A DNA stretch of 35,395 nt from Candidatus Poribacteria bacterium (GTDB lineage: Bacteria > Poribacteria > WGA-4E > UBA9662), in NCBI GenBank assembly GCA_012963885.1, contig DTUY01000150.1, forward strand, positions 1 through 35,395, given 5' to 3'. How positions within the stretch are numbered: position 1 is the first letter of the stretch; every line of letters begins with the position of its first letter. This document shows positions 1 to 8,690 of this stretch, piece by piece. A program made the position numbers and the translations under genes. Below the pieces are notes generated by a model. That model had not been told where the DNA came from and did not search any database. It was given only the letters and a program-made list of their open reading frames with translations.

Positions 1-1425
1 GCCATGCCAGGTGCACTGGTATCTCTGGTGATTTGCCTATGCGCACACCGGCCTGATTGGTGGAGACGAACAGCTGTCTTCGGGTTCCTTGGTTATTTAG
101 GTTGGGCTTTTGGCGGCCAGGCCAGTTACGGCATAATCGTGGGATACACCAGTGGGACCTCCTTTCCAAATGTCTATTATGGTTATGCTTGCCTGTTTAT
201 TGTGGGTGGAATCTGGGGAGGGATTGGCGCAGGGCTTCTCAGTTTTGGTGTTACCAAACCGAGATCTTACCTCAATATGTTCATTGGACCACTAACGGTT
301 ATTTATGTTACCTGGTTCTTTCTGGACAAGGTGGGATTGCTAGATTGGTTGCAACAGAAATGGAGTATTTACGACACTTACTGGGTTAAGTCCGCTTCGG
401 CATTTATTGCAGGATCTGCCTACTGGCTGATTGACCGCAAATCTCGCCCAGCTTGTCAGTTGGTTGTCTTAATTACGGTTGCCTGGTGGCTTGGCTTGGG
501 ACTACTAACCGGCGTTCTGGGCCTACACATGACACCGCCACGTAGCGACAGCTGGGCAGCCCTATTGGGTGTAACAGTGGCAATTTTCGCTTATTTGATC
601 AAAAGCAAAAACTGGGCGGGCCTGATGCTGGCTTGTTATGGGGTCTTGGCCGGTGGAATTGGTTTTGCCTGCGGGGATTTCATCCAAATGCTGGGACGTG
701 CCAAGTGGGGGCCGATTGCCCAGTATCCTATTTTACAGAAACTTCCTTATTGGACGTTGATGGAACAGACATTTGGATTTATCATGGGACTGGGGGTGGC
801 CATCGGCTTTATCCAACTTATCAGAGGCCAAGTGGCACCAGCGGTTGAAGACAAGGATCAAGGGTACCTGAACGAATTCGCCGTTTTCTGTTTGCTGGTT
901 CCAATGATGTGGGTTAATTTCAAAAAGAACGTACACGCTTGGATTAGAGACGGCAGACTCGTTCCAGATTATTTTGGACTGTCGACAGCGTGGTGGGCTG
1001 TCATCCTTAGTATAGCGCTGGTGGGCTTGGTAACCTATGCTCTCTATCATAATCGACAGTCCAAACTGGCCTTGATTCCCAACAGCGCGTTAGGCAAAGG
1101 ACAGTTGCTGTTCCTGCTGGTTGTCTGGTTTATCATAGTTGGATATTTCACCAGAGTTATAGGGGGAACAGGGAGTGTTGACGGGATCAACATCACCAGC
1201 TTTTGGCTGGCTGCTTTCATTGTTTCATTCGTTGTGTTGAGTATAGATCAAAAAGGGATACTGATTGCTGGTAACCCTGTTCTGGCCACTGACCAATCTT
1301 GGATACCAGGCTGGCGTCATTGGCTGCTGTGGGCTTTCCTACCGATATTTTTGGCGATACTGACCCAACTGACAGTTTCACTGGAACTGCCGATTGATCA
1401 TCAGCGCTTCAATTTTAACAGGTAG
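1..1425 (+). CDS. Polytopic membrane protein of unknown function, 5' end probably outside the window
   Basis: I do not recognise the family. The frame is open through the window edge, and the first ATG at base 4 is preceded by an in-frame GCC, so the true start may lie upstream. At least 473 residues are encoded, dominated by roughly a dozen hydrophobic stretches rich in Trp, Gly and Leu (for example around residues 22-45, 60-85, 95-110, 150-175 and 205-225), separated by short loops. This fits an integral inner-membrane protein. No transporter signature, nucleotide-binding site or catalytic motif is visible. The stop is TAG. The next gene starts about 270 bases on, after a spacer with no convincing gene. 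It may belong to the same broad class of large membrane proteins as the gene at 19873-21822, but I see no specific shared motif. Confidence 0.7.
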   Translation, partial: AMPGALVSLVICLCAHRPDWWRRTAVFGFLGYLGWAFGGQASYGIIVGYTSGTSFPNVYYGYACLFIVGGIWGGIGAGLLSFGVTKPRSYLNMFIGPLTVIYVTWFFLDKVGLLDWLQQKWSIYDTYWVKSASAFIAGSAYWLIDRKSRPACQLVVLITVAWWLGLGLLTGVLGLHMTPPRSDSWAALLGVTVAIFAYLIKSKNWAGLMLACYGVLAGGIGFACGDFIQMLGRAKWGPIAQYPILQKLPYWTLMEQTFGFIMGLGVAIGFIQLIRGQVAPAVEDKDQGYLNEFAVFCLLVPMMWVNFKKNVHAWIRDGRLVPDYFGLSTAWWAVILSIALVGLVTYALYHNRQSKLALIPNSALGKGQLLFLLVVWFIIVGYFTRVIGGTGSVDGINITSFWLAAFIVSFVVLSIDQKGILIAGNPVLATDQSWIPGWRHWLLWAFLPIFLAILTQLTVSLELPIDHQRFNFNR

Positions 1426-1698
1426 AGAATTACACCCAAGTAGCGTATGCATGCCGAAAAGTAGAAAGATGACATCAAAACCAATTCTGGATAAAGCTCC
1501 AGACTGGAAATACGGGCTAACGCTGCGTTCCAAAAGATGGTGACAGGGCCAGAAACCATAGTATTGCCAAACTGAAGATGGGATTTTTGCTAATTCATTT
1601 GGTGATAAACAATGGATTACTGAAACTATTGACTATAAGACGACGAATGTGGTAATTTTTAGCAATCGAGGCTGACAAAATGACACCAAGGACCTTGA

Positions 1699-2448
1699 AT
1701 GAGTCGATCTAAACGACGACAGAAAAGAACACAGCAACCACAGAAAAACCTTCTGATCAAATCCAGCCTCGATCAGGCTGTCTCCTTGCATCAGTCTGGA
1801 GAGTTGCAACAAGCGGCACAAATTTACGAGCAGATAATAACTGTTGACCCAGAGAACGCTGATGCCTTCCATTTGCTGGGTGTCATTGCCAGCCAATTGG
1901 GCAATAGGGAAACGGCCATTGATTTGATTGCTCGAGCCATAGAATTAAAACCCAGCCGGTCGTCTTTCCATTACAATCTAGGTAAAGCTTTTCAGGAAGA
2001 AGGTAGAGAGGAAGAAGCCGAACTGTCCTACCGTCGGGCTATCGAAGTAGACGCCAAAAATGGTGATGCTCACCTTAACCTGAGTATTGTACTCAGAGCG
2101 CAGGACAAATTGGAAGAAGCTATTCAGTCCTACAAACAGGCACTGGAAATTAAACCTAACAATGTCGAAGCACACTTCGCGCTTGGCAACCTGCTGAAAC
2201 AACAGGGCAAATTTGAAGAAGCCATCCAATCCTACAAACAGGCACTGGAAATTAAACCTGATTATGCGGCAGCTCATCGGCTCATCGCCCGTATCACGCA
2301 ACACCAAGACTACGATGATGGTCTCAAAGAGATGGAAGATCAACTGGAGGATCCGGAGACAACTGAGGAGCAAACGATGCAACTGTGTTTCGGATTCGCG
2401 GGATGCATCAAGCCAATAGAAACTCTCGCGATGCCAATAACCTCTTAG
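1699..2448 (+). CDS. TPR-repeat protein, C-terminus lost by fusion into flagellin sequence
   Basis: The protein opens with a basic stretch (residues 1-20) followed by tandem tetratricopeptide repeats from about residue 25 to 200, each with the usual A/G/Y/A/P spacing. TPRs are protein-protein interaction scaffolds. Two successive repeats share an exact 30-base block (2128-2157 and 2230-2259) offset by 102 bases, one 34-residue repeat. After the repeats comes an acidic linker and the beginning of a short segment (around residue 230, L-C-F-G-F-A) that in TPR-sulfotransferase-type proteins leads into further helices. There the reading frame runs into sequence that codes for flagellin in another frame, so the last ~16 residues are probably spurious and the native C-terminal domain is missing. 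An AAGGA ribosome-binding site lies just upstream of the ATG. A sulfotransferase partner domain is inference only. Confidence 0.75.
   Translation: MSRSKRRQKRTQQPQKNLLIKSSLDQAVSLHQSGELQQAAQIYEQIITVDPENADAFHLLGVIASQLGNRETAIDLIARAIELKPSRSSFHYNLGKAFQEEGREEEAELSYRRAIEVDAKNGDAHLNLSIVLRAQDKLEEAIQSYKQALEIKPNNVEAHFALGNLLKQQGKFEEAIQSYKQALEIKPDYAAAHRLIARITQHQDYDDGLKEMEDQLEDPETTEEQTMQLCFGFAGCIKPIETLAMPITS
2128..2259 (+). repeat. Exact 30-bp direct repeat inside the TPR gene
   Basis: The block beginning tcctacaaacagg and ending attaaacct occurs identically at 2128-2157 and 2230-2259. The offset is 102 bases, i.e. 34 codons, exactly one TPR unit. This points to recent duplication or gene conversion of a repeat unit. 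Confidence 0.85.
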
Positions 2449-3181
2449 CCACGGCAGAAACCGGATTGAACAACATCAGTGATTTGCTGGCACAGATGAG
2501 GGAACTGTCGGTTCAAGCCGCTACCGATACGCTCAATGATACCGACCGAGCCAGCATCGACTTGGAATTCCAGGCCCTGAAAAATGAACTGACGCGAATT
2601 GCCAGCGTAACGGAACATAACGGCATGAATCTTCTTAACGGTACATATCAGACAGGCACTGGCGAAGCCGAACCAGTGTCGCTGGCCAACAATCAGAACA
2701 GTCTAGCTGCCGAGGCCTATAACCAAGATCAGCCCGGTATAGATCCTGGAAGTGCCACTCCAGCCGACGACCAAAGAGGTCACTGGCGTATCCAGATTGG
2801 TGCCGATAACGATGTCGATAGCCAGCACGAATTCAGCATAATGAACGCCACTGATGTGGGATTGGAGACATCAAGGATAACGACGTGCTGACGGTGGATA
2901 AGGCCAGAACAGCAGTCACCGCCTTGGATGATGCCATAGATGAAGTTAACCGGGAACGCAGTTATATCGGTTCGGAACAGAACAAACTGCAGTTTACCAT
3001 GTCCAACTTGAGCAACACCATCAATAGCATAGAAACAGCCCGTTCCAACATAGAAGACGTGGACTATGCCTTAGAAATGTCGGAATTGACCAAGAACCAG
3101 ATATTGGTGCAATCAGGTACGATCATGTTAGCTCAAGCCAATATAGTATCGCAGAACATCCTGCAACTGCTGAGTAACTAG
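2385..3181 (+). pseudogene. fliC: Flagellin pseudogene: N-terminus missing and internal frameshift
   Basis: Two overlapping frames (2385-2891 and 2885-3181) together give a flagellin. The first begins at the R-I-R-G-M-H-Q-A-N-R-N-S helix and continues through the conserved M-R-E-L-S-V-Q-A-A segment and N-G-M-N-L-L-N-G turn. It lacks roughly the first 55 residues, which form the D0/D1 entry helix needed for export and polymerisation. It breaks after D-V-G-L-E-T. The second frame supplies the C-terminal D1/D0 helices, with R-S-N-I-E-D-V-D-Y-A-L-E-M-S and the terminal A-Q-A-N-I-V-S-Q-N-I-L-Q-L-L. The frame change lies near 2865-2872, and a 7-base deletion would explain it. The central domain is short. 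No other flagellar gene is present. With both lesions it cannot make a normal filament subunit. A strong terminator follows. Confidence 0.85.
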
Positions 3182-3268
3182 ATTTTAGTATCACTTGTTG
3201 TCGTAGCAGCTGTTTTGTCAACTCCTACTAGACGAGACGGTGTTTTCTCCTAATATGTTGTTGTGTAG

Positions 3269-3304
3269 AAAAGAGACCTGTTACCCAAACAGGTCTCTTT
3301 TTTT
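3269..3304 (+). terminator. Rho-independent terminator after the flagellin locus
   Basis: A perfect stem of at least 11 bp (agagacctgtt / aacaggtctct) with a 5-base accca loop is followed by a run of T residues. It lies about 90 bases after the flagellin stop and ahead of the sulfatase gene, so it separates the two transcription units. The A-rich 5' flank makes it potentially bidirectional. Confidence 0.93.
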
Positions 3305-3443
3305 GTTTCTTGATATGCAGGTTACGATACTTGCCATATCCCTCCTTAAAAGGTAAGATGATGAATTGAGCCAAGCATTTTCACCTAATCTTCCAGGGAT
3401 TTAAGTGTTATATATCGAGTGAATTTGGTAGCAAGGAATAGTG

Positions 3444-4826
3444 ATGAATCATGATCTGGAATTGCAGCCCCAGCGGAATCCCAACATAATCTGGATTTTT
3501 GGTGACCAGCATAGAGCACAGGCGCTAAGCTATCGTGGGAATCCCAACGTATATACACCTAACATTGATAACTTGGCTCGTAGCGGCATGCGGTTTGACA
3601 GTGCTGTAGCTGGAGCACCCTGGTGTACCCCTTTTCGCGGTGCGCTGCTGACCGGTATGTACCCGCATCAAAATGGGGCGGATCGAACACCGTCTCAACT
3701 ATCTCCTTCCCTTCCTACTATAGCTGAACCATTCAACCAGGCCGGTTACCATACCGCTTATATTGGCAAATGGCACCTGGATGGTTCTAACAACCGGGAA
3801 CACTATGTCCCACCCCAGCGCAGAGGTGGTTTTCAACACTGGATGGGCTATGAGAATAACAACAATCAGAACGAATGTTACGCCTATGGCCATGAAAGTG
3901 AAGAACCGATTCGTTTGTCGGGATATGAAACAGATTCATTGACTGACATGCTGATCCAGCATTTGGGAGATCATGTTGGAACGGATGCGGATTATCAACC
4001 GTTCCTAGCTGTCCTATCGGTGCAACCACCCCATGATCCTTATACCTCGCCAATCAATCCAGAATACAATCAGATACGCATTCATCCCAAAGACATCAAG
4101 TTCCGAAGTAACGTTCCCAATGTGCCTTGGATTCGAGAAAAAGCTGAACTTGATTTGGCTGGCTATTACAGGATGATTGAAAATCTAGACTACAATGTAG
4201 GCCGTATCAGTCAAGCGTTGAAGAAGATGGGGGTTGACCGAGAAACCTACTTGGTCTTTTTTTCTGACCACGGCGATATGCTTGGCAGCCATGCTCAGTG
4301 GGGCAAATCCAGTCCGTGGGAGGAGTCTATCCGCATTCCGTTTATTATTGCCAAGGTGGGAGGAAGATATGGCATGAAGGTTGGGCGCACTGAAGCGGTT
4401 ATCAACCATGTTGATATTGCTCCGACAACACTGGGTCTTTGTGGTATTCCTGTCCCCTCAGGTATGGTGGGATACGATTACTCGGCACATTGTATTCATC
4501 CTGATGCACCGGAGTACAAAGGGCCACCAAAAACCAATAAAGAGCCGGAATCCGCTTACCTGCAACAGATTCCGCGTAAGTTCCACCGACATTCAGTCAA
4601 CAAGGCTTGGCGCGGTGTGATTACCAGAGACGGGTGGAAATACGTTTGCACTCCTGGTAACGACTGGTTGTTATTCAATACTGCTGAAGACCCCTACGAG
4701 CAAGCCAACTATGTCTACGATAGGTCTTACCAGAAACCAAAAGAATATTGTCACAATCTGCTGGCTAGCTGGGTTGAGGAGACCGGTGACAGTTTTCAAT
4801 TGCCGGATATTCAATTGCCACAATGA
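3444..4826 (+). CDS. Type I (formylglycine-dependent) sulfatase
   Basis: A 460-residue member of the alkaline-phosphatase/sulfatase superfamily that hydrolyses sulfate esters. Visible landmarks, numbered from the ATG at 3444, are the N-terminal metal ligand D21 in I-F-G-D-Q-H; the formylglycine motif C61-T-P-F-R, with Phe where most Cys-type enzymes have Ser, followed by G-A-L-L-T-G; I-G-K109-W-H111; H197 in P-P-H-D-P; and S-D275-H276-G-D-M-L-G with K289. I prefer the ATG at 3444 over the GTG at 3441 because AAGGA at 3433-3437 is then 6 bases upstream. No clear signal peptide is seen, so a cytoplasmic location or atypical export is possible. The substrate cannot be read from sequence; a glycan or choline-type sulfate ester is plausible. 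It converges with the E1 gene, with 8 bases between the stops. Confidence 0.92.
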   Translation: MNHDLELQPQRNPNIIWIFGDQHRAQALSYRGNPNVYTPNIDNLARSGMRFDSAVAGAPWCTPFRGALLTGMYPHQNGADRTPSQLSPSLPTIAEPFNQAGYHTAYIGKWHLDGSNNREHYVPPQRRGGFQHWMGYENNNNQNECYAYGHESEEPIRLSGYETDSLTDMLIQHLGDHVGTDADYQPFLAVLSVQPPHDPYTSPINPEYNQIRIHPKDIKFRSNVPNVPWIREKAELDLAGYYRMIENLDYNVGRISQALKKMGVDRETYLVFFSDHGDMLGSHAQWGKSSPWEESIRIPFIIAKVGGRYGMKVGRTEAVINHVDIAPTTLGLCGIPVPSGMVGYDYSAHCIHPDAPEYKGPPKTNKEPESAYLQQIPRKFHRHSVNKAWRGVITRDGWKYVCTPGNDWLLFNTAEDPYEQANYVYDRSYQKPKEYCHNLLASWVEETGDSFQLPDIQLPQ

Positions 4827-4834
4827 GATGGTGG

Positions 4835-7204
4835 TCAGATACCCAGGCGATTACGTCTCAGAATCTCTTCCGTGGTCTGCAGAGTCGTTACCTTATGACC
4901 GGGAATTGGCAGAATTCGCTCATGAATAGTGTCAATAATCCAGTCTTTCTGTGGAAAAAATGATTCTTCTAACTCAGCAGCCGGTGTAATCCAATTTCGG
5001 GAACCAACCACGCTAACAGGGCCATCCAAATAATCGAATGCCAGTTGACTGATATTGGAAGCAAGCGTATGAAGGAAAGATCCCCGTTCACAAGCATCTG
5101 AAGCCAGCAAGATCTTCCCAGTCTTTTTCACCGACTCAACGATTTTGGCATAATTTAGCGGATTAACGAAACGGGCATCAATAACTTCTGCAGAAATACC
5201 ATGCTTTATTTTCAATTCTTCAGCCGCATCCAGCGCCCGATATAAGGTTGCGCCAATAGTGAGGATGGTTATATCTTTGCCGCTTCTATGGATCATAGGT
5301 TCGCCCATCTCTGTCTGGTAATAATCAATCGGCACCCCGCCTTCAACAAGAACTTCCGGTTCAGAATACAGACGTTGACTCTCAAAGAAGACGACGGGGT
5401 CTGTTCCGCAGAGTGCAAGATTCAGCATTCCTTTTGCATCGTAAGGAGTGGCGGGAAACATAACTTTCAGCCCCGGGATATGTGCCACGATCGAGCTCCA
5501 ATCCTGAGAATGTTGCGCACCATACTTGGATCCCACCGAGACACGCAGGACCAGCGGCATCTGCAGCGAATTAGCAGACATTGACTGCCACTTTGCCATC
5601 TGGTTGAAAATCTCATCCCCAGCTCGTCCCATAAAGTCGCAATACATTAATTCTGCCACCACGCGACCTCCAGAGAGTGCATAACCAACAGCTGTTCCCA
5701 CAATGGCAGCTTCGGAAATAGGTGAGTTGAACAATCGATGATAGGGTAAACACTCTGTCAAACCACGGTACACACTGAACGCTCCACCCCAATCACGGTT
5801 TTCTTCACCATACGCAATCATGGTCGGATCTTCATAAAAACGGTAAACCATGGCTTCAAAGAGCGCTTCAGCATATGTTAGGCACTGAAGTTTGGGTAAT
5901 GGTTTTCCACCTTGTAACCCAAAACGGTGTTTTTTCAGAGTTGATTTTAGACGACTCTCTTCTTTAGGAATAAGTACTTCTGGTTCATCATCCAACATAC
6001 GTTCCTTATATTGGTCGGAAAACATCATCTTTCCAATAGTATCAACTTGGATGTTTATGCGGGGAGAAGTTTCTAAACAACTTGAAGCCCTCAACACCTC
6101 TTTCAAACGGTCCTTAATATCTACATCAAAACTTTGCAAACAATCGTCATCTGCGTGACCATTATTTTTTAAGTATGTTCCGTAACTTATCAGCGCATCC
6201 TGCTGTTGCCAGAGATCTATTTCCAATTTATCGCGGTAGGAAGAAGCGTCAGAAGGAGAATGTCCAGAGATACGATAGGTTATAGTATCTAATAAAACAG
6301 GACCCCGTCCTTTTTCCAAGATTTCGCGTTTACGCTCTATTGCGTCTGCTACAGCCAGAGGATTATAGCCGTCTATAGATTCCGCATGCATTGCCTCAGG
6401 GTTGACGCCTAACCCAACTCGAGCCAGGGTGTCAAATCCCATTGTTTCCCCTTTGGTTTGCCCTCCCATTCCATAAAAATTATTCATAAAATTGAAAATG
6501 ATTGGTGGGTTTCCACCCAAGTCCGAATCCCATAAAGCACGATACTGATCCATGGCAGCAAATGTCATAGCTTCCCAAACCGGACCACATCCCATGGAAG
6601 CGTCACCGATATTAGCGATGACAATCCCGGGTTTGCGGTTAACCCTTTTAAAGAGAGCTGCCCCTGTGGCAATGTCAGCGGAACCACCAACAATAGCATT
6701 ATTAGGCATAACACCAAAGGGAGGAAAAAACGCATGCATCGATCCCCCCATACCTTTATTGAAACCATTTTCCCTGCCAAAGATCTCGGCCAATGTGCCA
6801 TAGAGGACATAATTGATGGCAAGATCCTTAATATTACCTTGAGTAAAGGTCTCTACTGTTCTAAGGAGCATTCCATCCAGATAAGATTCCATAACGCTTA
6901 TCAATTCATTTTGGTCTAATACATCAATGGCAGAAAAACTTTTGGCCAAAATTTCTCCATGGCTGCGATGAGATCCAAAAATAAAATCTTCTGGTAAGAG
7001 ATGATAGCATTGTCCGACAACAGCGGCTTCCTGTCCGATGGAAAGATGTGCTGGACCACGGTGATCGTACTCGATTCCTGCATAGGCACCTTCTTTCTTG
7101 ATTTGGTCCAACATGGTTTCAAATTCACGAATGTAGACCATATCCCGGTACATGCGCACCAAGTTTTCTGTGCCGTATCTCCGGGTTTCCTGTGCAGGAT
7201 CCAC
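4835..7204 (-). CDS. Fused E1 alpha-beta subunit of a 2-oxoacid dehydrogenase complex (TPP-dependent)
   Basis: A 789-residue fusion of E1alpha (about 1-430) and E1beta (about 441-789), which decarboxylates a 2-oxoacid and passes the acyl group to E2 lipoate. E1alpha shows G-S-H-R-S-H-G-E (77-84), G-M-G-G-S-M-H, and a TPP/Mg site beginning G-D-A-S (200-203) and ending N-N (241-242), with an expanded spacing between them. E1beta shows [17 protein letters not shown] and the G-A-Q-H-S-Q-D-W loop. Pyruvate, acetoin and branched-chain oxoacids all remain possible substrates. The GTG start at 7204 has no good ribosome-binding site. The real N-terminus appears to be encoded up to 7289 in a shifted frame (see 7205-7289). 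The gene follows E2 and E3 in the same direction. Confidence 0.9.
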   Translation of the reverse strand: MDPAQETRRYGTENLVRMYRDMVYIREFETMLDQIKKEGAYAGIEYDHRGPAHLSIGQEAAVVGQCYHLLPEDFIFGSHRSHGEILAKSFSAIDVLDQNELISVMESYLDGMLLRTVETFTQGNIKDLAINYVLYGTLAEIFGRENGFNKGMGGSMHAFFPPFGVMPNNAIVGGSADIATGAALFKRVNRKPGIVIANIGDASMGCGPVWEAMTFAAMDQYRALWDSDLGGNPPIIFNFMNNFYGMGGQTKGETMGFDTLARVGLGVNPEAMHAESIDGYNPLAVADAIERKREILEKGRGPVLLDTITYRISGHSPSDASSYRDKLEIDLWQQQDALISYGTYLKNNGHADDDCLQSFDVDIKDRLKEVLRASSCLETSPRINIQVDTIGKMMFSDQYKERMLDDEPEVLIPKEESRLKSTLKKHRFGLQGGKPLPKLQCLTYAEALFEAMVYRFYEDPTMIAYGEENRDWGGAFSVYRGLTECLPYHRLFNSPISEAAIVGTAVGYALSGGRVVAELMYCDFMGRAGDEIFNQMAKWQSMSANSLQMPLVLRVSVGSKYGAQHSQDWSSIVAHIPGLKVMFPATPYDAKGMLNLALCGTDPVVFFESQRLYSEPEVLVEGGVPIDYYQTEMGEPMIHRSGKDITILTIGATLYRALDAAEELKIKHGISAEVIDARFVNPLNYAKIVESVKKTGKILLASDACERGSFLHTLASNISQLAFDYLDGPVSVVGSRNWITPAAELEESFFPQKDWIIDTIHERILPIPGHKVTTLQTTEEILRRNRLGI

Positions 7205-7289
7205 AGTATAAGCGTTTACAGGTTTCCTGGCTTTTTATAACCGATTTTTGGCGAATATCAGCAGGATGAATGGTAATTGACTTGGGCAA
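7205..7289 (-). pseudogene. Displaced N-terminal coding segment of the E1 gene, frameshifted
   Basis: Upstream of the E1 reading frame, a TTG at 7289-7287 sits 8 bases after an AGGAG (7302-7298). It opens a frame reading L-P-K-S-I-T-I-H-P-A-D-I-R-Q-K, which looks like a genuine E1 N-terminus. About 22 codons in, this frame no longer matches the main E1 frame. The main frame resumes with [11 protein letters not shown] just above the annotated GTG. A single stray base near 7223 (one extra base or a 2-base loss) accounts for the break. If translation starts at the TTG it ends prematurely unless ribosomes shift frame. Confidence 0.6.
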
Positions 7290-7328
7290 TCTTAATTCTC
7301 CTCAACTGCAAAATTCTGTAATCCCCAT

Positions 7329-8690
7329 CTATGTTGGCAAGTAATACAAAGTGTCTTTAAAAATTTCTGATACCGTCGGATGAGGGAAAATAACATCTTT
7401 GATGTCCTGTACCCTAAATTCGTTTTCAATCATGGCAGCTGCGCCATAAATTATTTCTGAACAGGTTGCACCAACCATCTGAACGCCCAATAACAAGTCT
7501 GTCTGTGCATCTACCACGACTTTACAAATTCCTCTTTTTCCGGAATTTTCCACTAGGAACCGTCCATTAGCATTCATTGGCAGTTTAGCTGTTTTAACTG
7601 AAATCCCCTTATCCTTCGCTTCTGCTTCGGTCATACCTACCCAGGCAGCTTCCGGATTGGTGTAGACTACCCAAGGTATTGCATGATAACGCATGCTATC
7701 CTGTTCACCAGACATATGCCTGACCGCTACTTCTCCCATGCGGGAAGCGGAATGGGCTAACATCGACGTACCAGTAACATCGCCAACAGCGTAAATATGA
7801 GGGACATTGGTTTGCATAACCTGATTGACCTTAATGCCTTGCTGATCAAAGTCAATGTCGATATTTTCCAATCTTAGACCTTCAACGTTGGGTTTTCTTC
7901 CTACCGATACCAAGACCAGATCGCAGGATATGGTCTTAGATTCCCCGTTTTGACTATAAAAAACACTGTTAGCAGTAATACGCTCAACTTTAGATTCGAG
8001 ATGAAAATTTACTCCTTTGATTGATTTTCGCAACATGCCAGCTAGCTCATTGTCTAAAGGGGAGATAATTTCCGGCAGTACTTCAATCAGTGACACCTGG
8101 ACACCCACATTTGAAAAGAAGGACGCAAACTCACATCCAATCGCACCACCGCCGATGACAACTAAATGGTCCGGCAATTTATCAACTTCAAGAATTTCCT
8201 TACTGGTTACCACTTGCGTTTCGTCCAAGCCGGAGATTGGCGGAAAAACAGGCGAGGCACCGGTTGCGATAATCACATTCTCTGCTTGATATTGATCCCC
8301 GTTAACTTGGATCGCACGCCGATTGACAAAAGAGGCATCTCCTGTCAGAATATCGACTTGGCGTTGTTTCATTTGGAAGCCAACACCGTTGCGCAGAGTT
8401 TTTATTATCCTTTGTTTGTAGGCCATAGCTTTTGCCAGATCAAAACGTGGATTTTCGACAATTACTCCATAGATGTCTAAATTGCAAGCTTGGGCAAACA
8501 ACTTGCCTGAATTGATCAATGTCTTGCTAGGAATGCATCCCGCGTTTAAGCAAACTCCTCCCAGATCTGCCTTTTCAACCAACAACACCTTTTTACCCCT
8601 CGCTCCGGCTCTTTCGGCTGCGATATATCCTCCTGGGCCAGCACCGATGATAATCAAATCATACAATCTATCTTTTTCCATTGAAGTCAT
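7329..8690 (-). CDS. lpdA: Dihydrolipoyl dehydrogenase (E3)
   Basis: A 453-residue FAD-dependent pyridine nucleotide-disulfide oxidoreductase that reoxidises dihydrolipoamide on E2 and makes NADH. Visible features: N-terminal FAD Rossmann G-A-G-P-G-G (16-21), redox-active disulfide G-G-V-C47-L-N-A-G-C52, a second Rossmann G-G-G-A-I-G-C-E-F-A for NAD, the FAD-binding A-V-G-D-V segment, and the C-terminal catalytic dyad H437-P-T-V-S-E442. Length is normal for the family. The ATG at 8690 directly abuts the E2 stop codon, and the E2 C-terminal codons supply an AAGGA ribosome-binding site, which indicates translational coupling. It is the one gene of the three in this operon with no visible lesion, and it could also serve other lipoate-dependent complexes in the cell. 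Confidence 0.95.
   Translation of the reverse strand: MTSMEKDRLYDLIIIGAGPGGYIAAERAGARGKKVLLVEKADLGGVCLNAGCIPSKTLINSGKLFAQACNLDIYGVIVENPRFDLAKAMAYKQRIIKTLRNGVGFQMKQRQVDILTGDASFVNRRAIQVNGDQYQAENVIIATGASPVFPPISGLDETQVVTSKEILEVDKLPDHLVVIGGGAIGCEFASFFSNVGVQVSLIEVLPEIISPLDNELAGMLRKSIKGVNFHLESKVERITANSVFYSQNGESKTISCDLVLVSVGRKPNVEGLRLENIDIDFDQQGIKVNQVMQTNVPHIYAVGDVTGTSMLAHSASRMGEVAVRHMSGEQDSMRYHAIPWVVYTNPEAAWVGMTEAEAKDKGISVKTAKLPMNANGRFLVENSGKRGICKVVVDAQTDLLLGVQMVGATCSEIIYGAAAMIENEFRVQDIKDVIFPHPTVSEIFKDTLYYLPT

Noticed and set aside
1426..1698. Short frames between the membrane protein and the TPR gene (for example M-T-S-K-P-I-L-D-K-A-P-D-W)
   Set aside because: They stop quickly in every frame and match no family I can name.
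2128..2259. Direct repeats as a CRISPR or mobile repeat
   Set aside because: The 102-base period equals one TPR unit inside a coding frame, so the repeat is explained by the protein.
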